NCBI GenBank assembly: GCA_009379955.1
Contig: WHST01000020.1
Location: 1-64,000, forward strand
Origin: Streptosporangiales bacterium
GTDB lineage: Bacteria > Actinomycetota > Actinomycetes > Streptosporangiales > WHST01
Direction of reading: 5' to 3'
Length of the DNA stretch: 64,000 nucleotides
Shown: positions 25,563 through 36,759 of the stretch, piece after piece
How positions within the stretch are numbered: position 1 is the first letter of the stretch
Layout of the letters: every line of letters starts with the position of its first letter
The notes under the pieces: model-generated
Told to the model about the DNA's origin: nothing
Databases searched by the model: none
What the model saw: the letters and a program-made list of their open reading frames with translations, nothing else
Program-made: the position numbers and the translations under genes

Positions 25563-28500
25563 ATGTCGGCCGTGTCCCCATCCCATGAGTCCGGTCAAGA
25601 CCCGGCCCGCGAGTTCGGGCCGAACGAGTGGCTCGTGGACGAGCTGTACCAGCAGTTCGTCCAGGATCCGAAGTCCGTCGACAAGGCATGGCAGGACTTC
25701 TTCGCCGACTACAAGCCGCAGTCGAGCACGGTCGCGGCGTCCACGACAGGTGACGGCCTGGTCACCCAGCGCTCCGGCACGACGGCGACGGCCGCCCCGG
25801 CGCAGCGGGCACCGGCCCGCGAGCAGGTACCCCAGCAGACCACGGCGTCCCCCGCTCCGAGCGGCGGCGCGCAGGCTCCCCCGGCCGAGGCCACCCCTCA
25901 GCCGACCCGGGCAAGGCACGCCCAGCCCGCGTCCCCGGCGGCGGACTCGAAGGCCGGGCCCGACGTGACCGCCAAGCAGCAGTCCCCGCTCAAGGGCGCG
26001 GCGGCGCGCGTCGTCACCAACATGGCGCAGAGCCTCGAGGTCCCGACCGCGACGAGCGTCCGCGCACTGCCGGCGAAGCTGCTCGTCGACAACCGCATCG
26101 TCATCAACAACCACCTCAAGCGCACCCGCGGCGGCAAGATCAGCTTCACCCACGTCATCGGCTACGCCGTCGTCAAGGCAGCCGAGGCGATGCCGGAGAT
26201 GAACTCGTCGTTCACCGAGGTCGACGGCAAGCCGACCCTCGTCCGGCCCGAGCACGTCAACCTCGGCATCGCCATCGACCTGCAGAAGAGCGACGGCAGT
26301 CGCACGCTCGTCGTGCCGTCGGTCAAGACGGCGGAGGCGATGGACTTCGCCGGGTTCCTGCGGGCGTACGAGGACATCATCCGCAAGGCCCGCACCAACA
26401 AGCTGACGATCGACGACTTCGCCGGCACCACGATCTCGCTCACCAACCCGGGCATGATCGGCACGGTCCACTCGGTGCCCCGGCTGATGAAGGGCCAGGG
26501 CTGCATCGTCGGCGTCGGCGCGATGGAGTACCCCGCGGAGTTCCAGGGCGCCGCGCCGGAGACCCTCACCCGGCTCGCGGTCAGCAAGATCATGACGCTG
26601 ACCTCGACGTACGACCACCGCATCATCGGCGGCGCGCAGTCCGGCGAGTTCCTCCGCCGCGTTCACGAGCTGCTGCTCTCCGACTCGTTCTGGGACGGGA
26701 TCTTCCGGTCGCTGCGGGTGCCGACGGTGCCGATCCGCTGGGCGCCCGACCTCGCGGCGTCGCACGAGGACGACATCCACAAGCAGGCGCGCGTCTTCGA
26801 GCTCATCCACGCGTTCCGCGTGCGCGGCCACCTGATGGCCGACACCAACCCGCTCGAGTACGAGCTGCGCAGCCACCCCGACCTCGACACCGGCTCGCAC
26901 GGCCTCACCCTGTGGGACCTCGACCGCGAGTTCGCCACCGGCGCCACGTTCGGCGACACGCCGATGATGAAGCTGCGCGACATCCTCGGCATCCTGCGCA
27001 ACTCGTACTGCCGCACGGTCGGCATCGAGTACATGCACATCCAGGACCCCGACGAGCGCAAGTGGATCCAGGACCGCGTCGAGCGCAAGCAGAAGAAGCC
27101 CGACCGCGACGTGCAGCTGCGCATCCTCAACCGGCTCAACGTCGCGGAGGCGTTCGAGACCTTCCTGCAGACCAAGTACGTCGGCCAGAAGCGCTTCTCG
27201 CTCGAGGGCGCCGAGACCCTCATCCCCGTCCTCGACGCCGTGGTGTCCGCCGCCGGCCAGGACGGTCTCGACGAGGTCGTCATCGGCATGTCCCACCGCG
27301 GCCGGCTCAACGCACTCGCCAACATCGTCGGCAAGAGCTATGCGCAGATCTTCCGCGAGTTCGAGGGCAACCTCGACCCCAAGAGCGCACACGGCTCGGG
27401 CGACGTGAAGTACCACCTCGGCGCCGACGGCGAGTACGTCGGCCTCGGCGGCGAGCAGATCGCCGTCTCGCTGGTCGCCAACCCCAGCCACCTCGAGGCC
27501 GTCGACCCCGTGCTCGAGGGCGTCGTCCGCGCCAAGCAGGACATCATCGACAAGGGCGCCGCCGGCTTCACCGTGCTGCCGCTGCTCGTACACGGCGACG
27601 CGGCGTTCGCCGGGCAGGGCGTGGTCGCCGAGACCCTCAACCTCTCCGGCCTGCGCGGCTACCGCACCGGCGGCAGCGTCCACGTGGTCGTCAACAACCA
27701 GCTCGGCTTCACCACCGACCCGAGCGCGGCCAGGTCGAGCGTCTACTGCACCGACGTCGCGCGCATGGTCCAGGCACCGATCTTCCACGTCAACGCCGAC
27801 GACCCCGAGGCGTGCACCCGGGTGGCACGGCTCGCGTTCGAGTACCGGCAGCGGTTCCACAAGGATGTCGTCATCGACCTCGTCTGCTACCGCAGGCGTG
27901 GCCACAACGAGGGCGACGACCCGTCGATGACCCAGCCGCAGATGTACGACCTCATCGACGGCAAGCGCAGCACGCGCAAGGTCTACACCGAGTCGCTGGT
28001 CAACCGCGGCGACATCACCATCGAGGACGCCGACGCGTCCTTGCAGGACTACCGCGCGCAGCTCGAGCGGGTGTTCAAGGAGACGCGTGAGGCGGTCACC
28101 GACCTGCCGTCCGAGGTGCACCCCGCGCCGCAGTTCTCCACCGCGGAGAAGGTCGATACGGCCGTACCGCTCGAGGTGCTGAAGAAGATCGGCGACTCGT
28201 TCGTCAACGTGCCCGAGGGCTTCACGGTCCACTCCAAGGTGCTGCCGGTGCTGCAGCGGCGGGCAGCGATGACCTCCCAGGGCGGAGTCGACTGGGCGAC
28301 CGCGGAGCTGTTCGCGTTCGGCACCCTGCTGCTCGACGGCTACCCCGTCCGCATGGCGGGCCAGGACAGCAGGCGCGGCACGTTCGTCCAGCGGCATGCC
28401 GTCGTGACCGACAGGCACAGCGGCGCGGAGTACAGCCCGCTGAAGCAGCTCGAGCCCGGGCAGGCGCCGTTCTACATCTACGACTCGCTGCTGAGCGAGT

Positions 28501-29312
28501 ACGCCGCCATGGGCTTCGAGTACGGCTACTCGGTCGCCAACCCGAAGGCGCTGGTCGCCTGGGAGGCGCAGTTCGGCGACTTCGTCAACGGCGCGCAGAT
28601 GATCGTCGACGAGTTCATCAGCTCCGCCGAGCAGAAGTGGGCGCAGCGCAGCGGCGTCGCCCTGTTGCTCCCGCACGGCTACGAAGGCCAGGGACCCGAC
28701 CACTCCTCGGCGCGGATCGAGCGGTTCCTCACGCTGTGCGCGCAGGACAACATGACCGTCGTCCACTCGGCGACACCGTCGAACTACTTCCACCTGCTGC
28801 GCCAGCACACCCTCGACTCGATCCACCGGCCGCTGATCGTCTTCACGCCGAAGCAGGTGCTGCGGCTCAAGGCGGCGGCGTCGCCGATCGAGGAGTTCAC
28901 CACGGGCACGTTCCGCCCTGTCATCGGCGACGGCGACGTCGACCCCGCGGCGGTCCGGCGACTGCTGCTCTGCTCGAGCAGGATCTACTACGACCTCGTC
29001 GCGCGGCGGGAGAAGATCGGCGACACGTCCACCGCCATCGCGCGGGTCGAGCAGCTGTACCCGCTGCCCACCGACGCGCTGGCGGCCGAGATCACCAGGT
29101 ACGGCTCGCTGCAGCAGGTCGTCTGGGTGCAGGACGAGCCGGCCAACATGGGTGCCTGGCCGTTCATGGCGCTGCACCTCCCGTCGCAGGTCGGCGACGT
29201 CAACCTCGTGTCGGTGACCCGGCCGGCGAGCTCCTCGCCCGCGGCCGGCTCGCACCACATGCACGCGGCCGAACAGCAGCACCTGCTCGAGACCGCACTT
29301 CCCGAGGCCTAG
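25563..29312 (+). CDS. kgd: Multifunctional 2-oxoglutarate decarboxylase/dehydrogenase E1-E2
   Basis: 1249-aa enzyme that decarboxylates 2-oxoglutarate with thiamine diphosphate in the TCA cycle. Order: N-terminal [12 protein letters not shown] segment, Ala/Pro-rich linker (about 60-140), an E2-type acyltransferase domain with [14 protein letters not shown] near residue 350, then the E1 domain with [17 protein letters not shown] (about 677) and NNQLGFTT. No lipoyl domain is present, as in mycobacterial Kgd. ATG 25563 follows AAGAGG. GarA/OdhI-type regulation is known for the family, but no such gene is in the window. The DUF6104 gene follows. Confidence 0.95.
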   Translation: MSAVSPSHESGQDPAREFGPNEWLVDELYQQFVQDPKSVDKAWQDFFADYKPQSSTVAASTTGDGLVTQRSGTTATAAPAQRAPAREQVPQQTTASPAPSGGAQAPPAEATPQPTRARHAQPASPAADSKAGPDVTAKQQSPLKGAAARVVTNMAQSLEVPTATSVRALPAKLLVDNRIVINNHLKRTRGGKISFTHVIGYAVVKAAEAMPEMNSSFTEVDGKPTLVRPEHVNLGIAIDLQKSDGSRTLVVPSVKTAEAMDFAGFLRAYEDIIRKARTNKLTIDDFAGTTISLTNPGMIGTVHSVPRLMKGQGCIVGVGAMEYPAEFQGAAPETLTRLAVSKIMTLTSTYDHRIIGGAQSGEFLRRVHELLLSDSFWDGIFRSLRVPTVPIRWAPDLAASHEDDIHKQARVFELIHAFRVRGHLMADTNPLEYELRSHPDLDTGSHGLTLWDLDREFATGATFGDTPMMKLRDILGILRNSYCRTVGIEYMHIQDPDERKWIQDRVERKQKKPDRDVQLRILNRLNVAEAFETFLQTKYVGQKRFSLEGAETLIPVLDAVVSAAGQDGLDEVVIGMSHRGRLNALANIVGKSYAQIFREFEGNLDPKSAHGSGDVKYHLGADGEYVGLGGEQIAVSLVANPSHLEAVDPVLEGVVRAKQDIIDKGAAGFTVLPLLVHGDAAFAGQGVVAETLNLSGLRGYRTGGSVHVVVNNQLGFTTDPSAARSSVYCTDVARMVQAPIFHVNADDPEACTRVARLAFEYRQRFHKDVVIDLVCYRRRGHNEGDDPSMTQPQMYDLIDGKRSTRKVYTESLVNRGDITIEDADASLQDYRAQLERVFKETREAVTDLPSEVHPAPQFSTAEKVDTAVPLEVLKKIGDSFVNVPEGFTVHSKVLPVLQRRAAMTSQGGVDWATAELFAFGTLLLDGYPVRMAGQDSRRGTFVQRHAVVTDRHSGAEYSPLKQLEPGQAPFYIYDSLLSEYAAMGFEYGYSVANPKALVAWEAQFGDFVNGAQMIVDEFISSAEQKWAQRSGVALLLPHGYEGQGPDHSSARIERFLTLCAQDNMTVVHSATPSNYFHLLRQHTLDSIHRPLIVFTPKQVLRLKAAASPIEEFTTGTFRPVIGDGDVDPAAVRRLLLCSSRIYYDLVARREKIGDTSTAIARVEQLYPLPTDALAAEITRYGSLQQVVWVQDEPANMGAWPFMALHLPSQVGDVNLVSVTRPASSSPAAGSHHMHAAEQQHLLETALPEA

Positions 29313-29317
29313 GCTCC

Positions 29318-29500
29318 GTGTACTTCACCGACCGCGGGATCGAGGAGCTCACCGAGCGGCGCGGCGACGAGACCGTCACGCTGGCCTGGCTTGCCGACCA
29401 GCTCCGGTCGTTCGCCGATGTGCACCCGGAGTTCGCCGAGGCCGCCGACCGCCTGGCCACCTTCCTCGCCCGCGACGACGACGAGGACGGGGACGACTAG
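29318..29500 (+). CDS. DUF6104-family small protein
   Basis: 60-aa acidic protein beginning YFTDRGIEELTERRG and ending in a run of Asp/Glu. It matches the small conserved protein that follows sucA/kgd in many actinobacteria. GTG 29318 is 5 nt after the kgd stop, so they are co-transcribed. Function unknown; the conserved pairing suggests a role with the 2-oxoglutarate dehydrogenase complex. Confidence 0.8.
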   Translation: MYFTDRGIEELTERRGDETVTLAWLADQLRSFADVHPEFAEAADRLATFLARDDDEDGDD

Positions 29501-29551
29501 CCTCGACAAGTCGCGTGCGGCAGCGAACCGCCTGCGGTAGCGTCCGCGATC

Positions 29552-30064
29552 ATGACACCTCCCCGCGAACGCCCTCCCTTCGTGGCCGACGAACGCACCC
29601 AGCTCGTCGGCTGGCTCGACATCCAGCGCGCGATCGTCCACTGGAAGTGCGAGGGGCTGTCCGACGAGGACGCCCACCGATCGGTCCTCCCCACCTCGCC
29701 GCTGATGACGATGGCGGGCATCGTGTCGCACCTGCGGTGGACGGAGAACCTCTGGTTCGAGGTCCTTTTCCTCGGCCGCCCGGCCGACGGTCCGCAGTTC
29801 GTGGACGAACCGGAGGACGCCGACATGCGGGTCGACGGCGTCCCGCTCGCGCAGCTCCTCGACGACTACGAGCGGCAGTGCGCGGTCTCGAACGAGATCA
29901 TCGCGGCGCACGCGTTCGACGACGTCGGCAAGCACCCCGACTTCGGCTCTGCAGCGGCGACCCTCCGCTGGATGCTGATCCACATGGTCGAGGAGACCGG
30001 CCGGCACGCCGGTCACCTGGACATCATCCGCGAGCTCCTCGATGGCGCCACCGGCTACTACTAG
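29552..30064 (+). CDS. DinB-family protein
   Basis: 170-aa four-helix-bundle protein. Metal-binding His residues are visible in GIVSHLRWTENLWFE (about residue 55) and HMVEETGRHAGHLDIIRE (about 145-160). Actinobacterial DinB proteins of this group (DUF664-like) are often mycothiol-dependent transferases. It ends between convergent genes at a palindromic terminator. Confidence 0.85.
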   Translation: MTPPRERPPFVADERTQLVGWLDIQRAIVHWKCEGLSDEDAHRSVLPTSPLMTMAGIVSHLRWTENLWFEVLFLGRPADGPQFVDEPEDADMRVDGVPLAQLLDDYERQCAVSNEIIAAHAFDDVGKHPDFGSAAATLRWMLIHMVEETGRHAGHLDIIRELLDGATGYY

Positions 30065-30090
30065 TCACCCGCCCGACCACCGACAGCGCA

Positions 30091-30177
30091 CCCGTGAACG
30101 GCACCCCGACCGTGCCAGAGCACGGTGAGGGTGCCCCTCACGGGTCAGGGGACACGGTGAGGGTGCCCCTCACGGGT
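30091..30177. terminator. Bidirectional terminator / dispersed inverted repeat, copy 2
   Basis: A left arm at 30091-30115 (CCCGTGAACGGCACCCC...) pairs with 30120-30143. The right-arm sequence is then repeated: a 25-bp block at 30121-30145 recurs identically at 30153-30177 (period 32). The second block overlaps the last codons and stop of the convergent permease gene (30170). The core CGGTGAGGGTGCCCCTCACGG is identical to copy 1 at 24.4 kb. Confidence 0.8.
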
Positions 30178-31060
30178 TGGTCCCTTCTTCCTTGATCCTG
30201 GTGACGAGTTGCGTCGGGTTGACGAACCGCAGCGCGACGACGAGCAGCACGACCATCGACATGGTGTAGAGAACGGCCATCGCGTCGATCGACTGCTGGG
30301 TGCGGATGCCAGCGGAGAACACGGCGTAGTACAGCGCGACCACCAGCGTCTGGCTGTCCGGCCCCGCCGTGAGGAACGTCAGCTCGAACATGCCGACCGT
30401 GCGGACGAGCACGAGGATCAACGCCGCGAGGATGCCAGGCACGAGCAGCGGCGCCAGGATCCTGGTGAAGATCGCGAACGTGCCGGCACCCGACATCCGT
30501 GCCGCGGACTCGATCTTCTGGTCGATCTGCTCGATGAACGGCGTCATCGTCAGCACGACGAACGGGATCGACGGCACCAGGTTGGCCAGCACCACGCCGG
30601 CGAGGGTGCCGGCCAGGTGGAACTTGTACAGCACGGTCGCGAGCGGGATGCCGTACGTGATCGGCGGGACCAGGATCGGCAGCAGGAAGAGCACCATGAC
30701 CAGCCGCTTGCCGGGGAAGCTGCGCCGTGCGAGCACGTATGCGGCGGGCACGCCAACGACGGCCGAGATCGCCACGACCAGCAGCGAGACCTCGACGGTG
30801 ACGAGGAAGACCTGCGACAGCCCGAACTCCCGCCAGGCGGCGCCGTACCACTTCGTCGTGATCCCCTCGGGCAGCCAGGTGGTGAACCAGCGCGTACCGA
30901 ACGAGTTCACGACGACGACACCGATGACGCCGGCGAGGTTGACGAAGAAGAACGCGAAGAGCGCCCACGCCAGCCAGGTTGCCGGGCGGCCGACGAACCG
31001 GCGCCTGTGCCGTTCGCCGGTCGCGGGCGGCGGGGCGGGTCGCTCGGTGACCTGTGTCAT
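30170..31060 (-). CDS. ABC transporter permease (PotC-like)
   Basis: 296-aa permease with six predicted TM helices and an EAA-type loop (ESAARMSGAGTFAIFTRILAP, about 185-205). ATG 31060 overlaps the stop of the preceding permease (ATGA). Its last codons lie in a palindromic repeat. It forms the channel of a complete importer with the genes upstream. Confidence 0.9.
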   Translation of the reverse strand: MTQVTERPAPPPATGERHRRRFVGRPATWLAWALFAFFFVNLAGVIGVVVVNSFGTRWFTTWLPEGITTKWYGAAWREFGLSQVFLVTVEVSLLVVAISAVVGVPAAYVLARRSFPGKRLVMVLFLLPILVPPITYGIPLATVLYKFHLAGTLAGVVLANLVPSIPFVVLTMTPFIEQIDQKIESAARMSGAGTFAIFTRILAPLLVPGILAALILVLVRTVGMFELTFLTAGPDSQTLVVALYYAVFSAGIRTQQSIDAMAVLYTMSMVVLLVVALRFVNPTQLVTRIKEEGTNP

Positions 31061-31955
31061 CCCTTGCCTCCCGTCGCCCCGCGGTAGAACGTGGTGCGCC
31101 ACGCGAGCACGAGCGCGACGACGGCGAGCATCAGCACGGCCATCACCATCGCGATCGCCGAACCCATCGAGTAGTCGTACCGCTGGAACGCCGCGTAGTA
31201 CGCCTCGATCGAGATCACGTGGGTGCTGCCGCGCGGGTCGCCGACCAGCTGCGCCGACGGGAACACCGAGAACGCCAGCACGAACGACAGGCAGAACGTG
31301 ATCGCCAGGCCGGGCACGAGCAGCGGCAACGTGACGTACCTGAACCGCTTCCACCACCCCGCGCCGAGAGTCGCCGCCGCGCGTTCGAGGCTGGGGTCGA
31401 TGCCGGTGAGGTACGACAGCGTGAGCAGGTACGCGAACGGGAACCCGGTGATGATGAGCGACGCGAGCACGCCCCAGTAGTTGTGCACCAGCTCCAGCGG
31501 CTCGTCGAGGACGCCGATGCCCAGCAGGAACTTGTTGAGCCAGCCGTTCGGGCCGAGATAGCCGAGCAGGCCCTCTGCGGTCAGCACCGTGCCCAGCGTG
31601 ATGGGCAGCACGAGCAGCGTCGTGATCAACCGCTTTCCGGGGAACGCATGCCGCGTACGCAGCGCGACGGGGACGGACGCGAGCACGTTGATCAGCGCGG
31701 CAGGCACGCCGAGCTTGAACGTGATCCAGACCGTCTCGCGCAGGTACGGGTCGGAGAAGAACGTGACGTAGTTGGCGAACGGCCCGCCGCGCTGCGGCTG
31801 GAACGACAGGCCGAGTCCGTACAGGAACGGGTAGCAGAACAACGCGACCAGGAAGACGAGACCGGGCAGGAGGAGAAGCAGCGTGCGGTCGATCCCGCGC
31901 TCGGCCAGCCGGTGGCGCAGTGCGCCCCGCCTCCGATCCTGCGCCGAGGCGGCCA

Positions 31956-31959
<4 letters not shown>
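31057..31959 (-). CDS. ABC transporter permease (PotB-like)
   Basis: 300-aa permease; the first TM (LLLLLPGLVFLVALFCYPFL) and the EAA loop ERAAATLGAGWWKRFRYVTLP are clear. Either GTG 31959 or ATG 31956 may start it; GTG gives the usual GTGA overlap with the ATPase stop. It couples to the 30170 gene. Confidence 0.9.
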
Positions 31960-33089
<1,130 letters not shown>

Positions 33090-33092
33090 GGC

Positions 33093-34316
33093 TCAGCCCG
33101 AGCTCTTCTTGCCGGACGCGATGTCGCGGTTCCACTTGTCGAAGGCCGTCACCTGGCTCTGCGCGGGCAACGACGGCTCCTTGGGGAACTCCTCGATCCA
33201 CGCGTCGAACTCGGGGTGGCCGAACTCCTTGATGACCTGCTGCGACTTGGCCGGCGCCATCGAGATCGGCACGTTCTTCACCGCAGGCCCCGGGTAGAAG
33301 TAGCCGTCGTCGTACGCCTTCGCCTGCTGCTCCGGCGTCAGCATCCACTTGATCAGCAGGGTCAGCGCGGACATCTCGTCGGCGCTCACGCCCTTCGGCA
33401 CGACCGCGTACTGCGCGTCGGTCACCCAGGTCATGTCGTCGAAGTGCGTGACGGCGATGTCCTTCGGGACCGCGCCCAGGGCGCGGGGGTTGATGTACCA
33501 GCCGGTGGTGGTCATCGCCATGTCGATCTGGCCGGTGGCGAGGTTCTTCATCGTCTCCGTGGTGCCGGACGCGTAGGTGCCGACGTACTTGTTCAGCTCC
33601 TTCAGGTACGCCCAGGTCTTGTCCCACCCCTTGACGGGGTCGCTGGGGTCGGAGTCACCGAGCAGGTACGGAAGGCCCATCAGCCAGGTGCGGCCGGGAC
33701 CGGAGTTGGCCGGGTCGGCGTACTGGAAGCGCTTGGGGTGCGCCTTCGCCCACGACAGCAGCTCCTGCGGTGTCGTCGGCGGGTTCTTCACCTTCTCCGG
33801 GTTGTACTCGAGCAGCGGCCCGGACGGGTAGTAGACGAGCTCGACGCCCTGGCCCTCCGCGAGCTCGGCCATGTCGGCGGCGGGCTCGAGGTAGTCGGGA
33901 GTGCCGATCTTCTCGTCGTAGTCCGGCGACATCTTCGTCCAGAGCTTCTGCGAGATGCCCGCGGCGAGGCCGTCGGTGCCGGTGAGCACGAGCTGGATCT
34001 GCAGCTGTCCCGCCGCCTGCTGCGCCTTGATCTTCCCGGCGAGGTCGGGCGCGGGCGACTTGCTGTAGGTCACCTTGGAGACGACGTCGGGGTTCTTCTC
34101 GACGAACTCGTCGATCATGCCCTGGGTCAGCTGCAGGTTGCCGGCGACGTCGAGGACGTTCAGCGCCACCGGCTTCTCCGGCTTGTCCGGCACGTCACCG
34201 GGTTGGAGCGCCTTGCCTGCGTCGCCGCCACCGCTCGGTGCGCCGCAGCCGAACACCACCAGGCACACGGCGATCGCGGCCGCCGCACCCTTCCACCATC
34301 GACGCTGATGGGACAT
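33093..34316 (-). CDS. ABC transporter substrate-binding lipoprotein
   Basis: 407-aa periplasmic-type binding protein with signal peptide and lipobox VFGC (Cys24). The mature part has LNVLDVAGNLQLTQGMIDEF and DMAMTTTGWYINPRALG, the pattern of extracellular solute-binding proteins that pair with PotBC-like permeases. It is 4 nt from the ATPase gene. The ligand is not evident. Confidence 0.9.
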   Translation of the reverse strand: MSHQRRWWKGAAAAIAVCLVVFGCGAPSGGGDAGKALQPGDVPDKPEKPVALNVLDVAGNLQLTQGMIDEFVEKNPDVVSKVTYSKSPAPDLAGKIKAQQAAGQLQIQLVLTGTDGLAAGISQKLWTKMSPDYDEKIGTPDYLEPAADMAELAEGQGVELVYYPSGPLLEYNPEKVKNPPTTPQELLSWAKAHPKRFQYADPANSGPGRTWLMGLPYLLGDSDPSDPVKGWDKTWAYLKELNKYVGTYASGTTETMKNLATGQIDMAMTTTGWYINPRALGAVPKDIAVTHFDDMTWVTDAQYAVVPKGVSADEMSALTLLIKWMLTPEQQAKAYDDGYFYPGPAVKNVPISMAPAKSQQVIKEFGHPEFDAWIEEFPKEPSLPAQSQVTAFDKWNRDIASGKKSSG

Positions 34317-34334
34317 CTGGACCCTCCTCGGTTG

Positions 34335-35348
34335 TCAGGCCGTACGAGACGTTCTGCGGGACCGCGCCCGGTGCGGCGGACCCGTGGACGATCGGACGAC
34401 GAGCTGCGTGGGGAGCTCGACACGGTCGGTCGGCTCGTCTCCCGTCTCCAGGAGGCCGAGCAGCATGTCGACGGCGACGCGACCCGAGCGCTCCTTGGGC
34501 ACCGCCACCGTCGTGAGCGGCGGCGTGGTCATCGTCGCCATCGGGACGTCGTCGAACCCGACGACGCTGCACCGGCCGGGGACGGGGACGCGGCGTTCGG
34601 CGAGACGCGACAGCACGCCGAGCGCCATCAGGTCGTTGTACGCCACCACCGCGGAGACGTCGTGCTCCAGTGCGGCGTCGACGCCCGCGATGCCGGACTC
34701 GAAGTGCGGTGGGTACGGGCCGAACTCGACGATCTCGAGACCGCGCTTCTTCGCGGCGAGACGCAGGCCGCGCCGGCGTTCGCGGTTGGACCAGGAGTTC
34801 CGCGGTCCGTCGAGGTACGCGAACCGCCGGTGGCCGAGCTCCGCCAGGTGGTCGACGACCTGCCGGCCTCCCCCCACGCTGTCGAGCAGCACCGAAGGCG
34901 AGCCTGGGACCTTGCGGTTGAGGAACACCAGGGACGTCTCCGCCGCCGCCTGCTCGAGCAGAGCGGTGGTCATGCGGGACGAGCACAGCACGATGCCGTC
35001 GACCTGCTTGGACATCTGCATGATCAGCTCGTGCTCGGCACGCGGGTCCTCGTCGGAGTCGGCGAGGAAGACCCAGTAGTCGGCCTCGCGGGAACGCGCC
35101 TGCGCACCCTTGAGCACCCCGTGGAAGAACGCGTTCTCCAGGTCGGGGACGATCACGCCGATGTTGCCGGTCTTGCCCGTGATGAGACCGCGCGCCGCCC
35201 GGTTCGGGTGGTAGCGCAACCGTTCCGCGGCTTCGAGCACGCGTCGGCGCGTCTCGGCGTTGACCAGGTCGGGTGCGCCGAACGCACGCGACACCGTCGA
35301 CATGGAGACCCGCGCCTCACGCGCCACCTGGTGGATCGTGGTGGCCAA
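34335..35348 (-). CDS. LacI-family transcriptional regulator
   Basis: 337-aa repressor: N-terminal HTH (TIHQVAREARVSMSTVSRAF, residues 4-23), hinge NRAARGLITGKTGNIGVIVPD, then a periplasmic-binding-like effector domain with CSVVGFDDVPMA. The TTG start at 35348 is supported by GAGGAG a few bases upstream and by alignment to the family N-terminus. It leads the operon SBP-ATPase-permease-permease. Two identical 14-bp LacI-type operators lie directly upstream, so autoregulation of the operon is likely. Confidence 0.9.
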   Translation of the reverse strand: MATTIHQVAREARVSMSTVSRAFGAPDLVNAETRRRVLEAAERLRYHPNRAARGLITGKTGNIGVIVPDLENAFFHGVLKGAQARSREADYWVFLADSDEDPRAEHELIMQMSKQVDGIVLCSSRMTTALLEQAAAETSLVFLNRKVPGSPSVLLDSVGGGRQVVDHLAELGHRRFAYLDGPRNSWSNRERRRGLRLAAKKRGLEIVEFGPYPPHFESGIAGVDAALEHDVSAVVAYNDLMALGVLSRLAERRVPVPGRCSVVGFDDVPMATMTTPPLTTVAVPKERSGRVAVDMLLGLLETGDEPTDRVELPTQLVVRSSTGPPHRARSRRTSRTA

Positions 35349-35391
35349 TCGCGCTCCTCGGCTCTCTCCGCCCCCGCGTGCCGCCTACCCT

Positions 35392-35405
35392 TGCAAAGGT
35401 TTTCA
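35392..35405. promoter_or_regulatory. LacI-family operator, site 1
   Basis: TGCAAAGGTTTTCA fits the LacI-family pattern TGxAAxCGxTTxCA with imperfect symmetry. It lies 44 bp upstream of the lacI start and is repeated exactly 46 bp further upstream. Confidence 0.65.
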
Positions 35406-35437
35406 CCCGGTGTCAACAGGTGGTCGAGCGGACTTCC

Positions 35438-35451
35438 TGCAAAGGTTTTCA
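35438..35451. promoter_or_regulatory. LacI-family operator, site 2
   Basis: This is the second identical copy of TGCAAAGGTTTTCA, near the 3' end of the cytochrome P450 gene. The two sites, 46 bp apart (about 4.4 turns), could allow cooperative binding or looping over the lacI promoter. Confidence 0.65.
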
Positions 35452-35482
35452 ACCTGCAGCGCGACCGAATCAGGCGAGCTGC

Positions 35483-36697
35483 TCAGCCGAGAGTCACCGG
35501 CAGCTCGTGCAGGCCGCGGATCAGCGTGCTCTGCCGCCATTGCAGCTCACCCGGCTCCCCCGCGAGCAGGATGTCGGGGAACCTGGCGAGCAGCCGCCCG
35601 ATGGCGACGACGCCCTCCATCCTGGCGAGCGGCGCGCCGACGCAGTAGTGGATGCCGTGCCCGAACGCGAGGTGCCCGCCGGTGGGACGGGTGACGTCGA
35701 GCGCACCGGGGTATGCGAAGCGCTCGGGATCGCGGTTCGCACCGCCCAGGGCGACGAGGACGAACTCGCCCTCGGGGATCATCACGTCGCCGACCTCGAC
35801 CGGCTCGACGGTGTAGCGCAGTGTCGCCATGTTGACCGGGGGCTCGTACCTGAGGAACTCCTCGACGGCACCGGGGAGCAGGCCCGGGTCGGCCCGCAGC
35901 GCCGCGAGCTGGTCGGGGTGCCTGAGCAGGGCGAGCACCCCGTTGCCGATCAGGTTCACCGTCGTCTCGTGCCCCGCGACCAGCAGCAGGAACGCCATCG
36001 ACACGACCTCGCGGTGGTCGAGGCTGTCGTCGTCCTCGCTCGCCTGGATCAACGCGGTGAGCATGTCGTCGGCGGGCGCGGCGCGCTTCGCCGCGACGAG
36101 CTCGGTCAGGTACGTCGCCATCAGGCCGGCCGCCTCCATCCCGTCGCCGACCGAGAGCATTGCCGCCGACCAGGTGCGGAAGTCCTCGCGGTCCTCGAAC
36201 GGGACGCCGAGCAGCTCGCAGATGACGGTCACCGGGATCGGGAAGGCGTATGAGTCGATGAGGTCGACGGCGCCGGACGCGCCGGCGCCGGCCATCTCGT
36301 CGAGGCACGTGTCCGCGATCTCCTCGATCCGCGGCCTGAGCCGCTCGATCCGCCGGGACGTGAACGCCTTGTTGACCAGCTTGCGCAGCCGGGTGTGGTC
36401 GGGCGGGTCGCTGTTGAGCATGTGGGCGTCGAGCAGCCCGGCGTCGCCGTCCTCGGGAGCCGTCTCGCCGTACTGGCGGGCGAACAGTGCGCCCAGTCCC
36501 TCGTGGCCCTTCGCGAGCCGCGGGTCGGCGAGTGCGGCCCTCGCCTCGGCGTACCGCGGGACGACCCATGCCTGCATCCCGCTCGGCATCGCCACGTAGC
36601 GCGCGGGACCGCCGGCCCGCAGCACCTCGTAGACCGAGTACGGGTCCTGCATGAACCCGACGTCGAGTACCTCCGTCGCGATCTCCGCGTGTGTCAT
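35483..36697 (-). CDS. Cytochrome P450
   Basis: 404-aa soluble bacterial P450. Visible motifs are the I-helix AGHETT (about residue 240), the ExxR in EEFLR, and the heme loop FGHGIHYCVGAPLAR with the Cys thiolate near residue 350. Length and HMLNSDPPDHTRLRKLV place it among class I CYP105/107-like enzymes needing a ferredoxin, none of which is encoded nearby. The gene lies upstream of lacI on the same strand with 134 bp between. Substrate unknown. Confidence 0.95.
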   Translation of the reverse strand: MTHAEIATEVLDVGFMQDPYSVYEVLRAGGPARYVAMPSGMQAWVVPRYAEARAALADPRLAKGHEGLGALFARQYGETAPEDGDAGLLDAHMLNSDPPDHTRLRKLVNKAFTSRRIERLRPRIEEIADTCLDEMAGAGASGAVDLIDSYAFPIPVTVICELLGVPFEDREDFRTWSAAMLSVGDGMEAAGLMATYLTELVAAKRAAPADDMLTALIQASEDDDSLDHREVVSMAFLLLVAGHETTVNLIGNGVLALLRHPDQLAALRADPGLLPGAVEEFLRYEPPVNMATLRYTVEPVEVGDVMIPEGEFVLVALGGANRDPERFAYPGALDVTRPTGGHLAFGHGIHYCVGAPLARMEGVVAIGRLLARFPDILLAGEPGELQWRQSTLIRGLHELPVTLG

Positions 36698-36759
36698 CCG
36701 CCCCGCCTTCCCGTCGTCACGATCGACGATACGTCGGGACGCGGGACGACCGGGGCGCG

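Noticed and set aside
24489-29282. A very long open frame antisense to kgd, reading through into the deacetylase
   Set aside because: High GC leaves antisense frames open. The part opposite kgd is Arg/Val/His/Leu-rich with no domain, and kgd is certain. Only the last 294 codons (deacetylase) are real.
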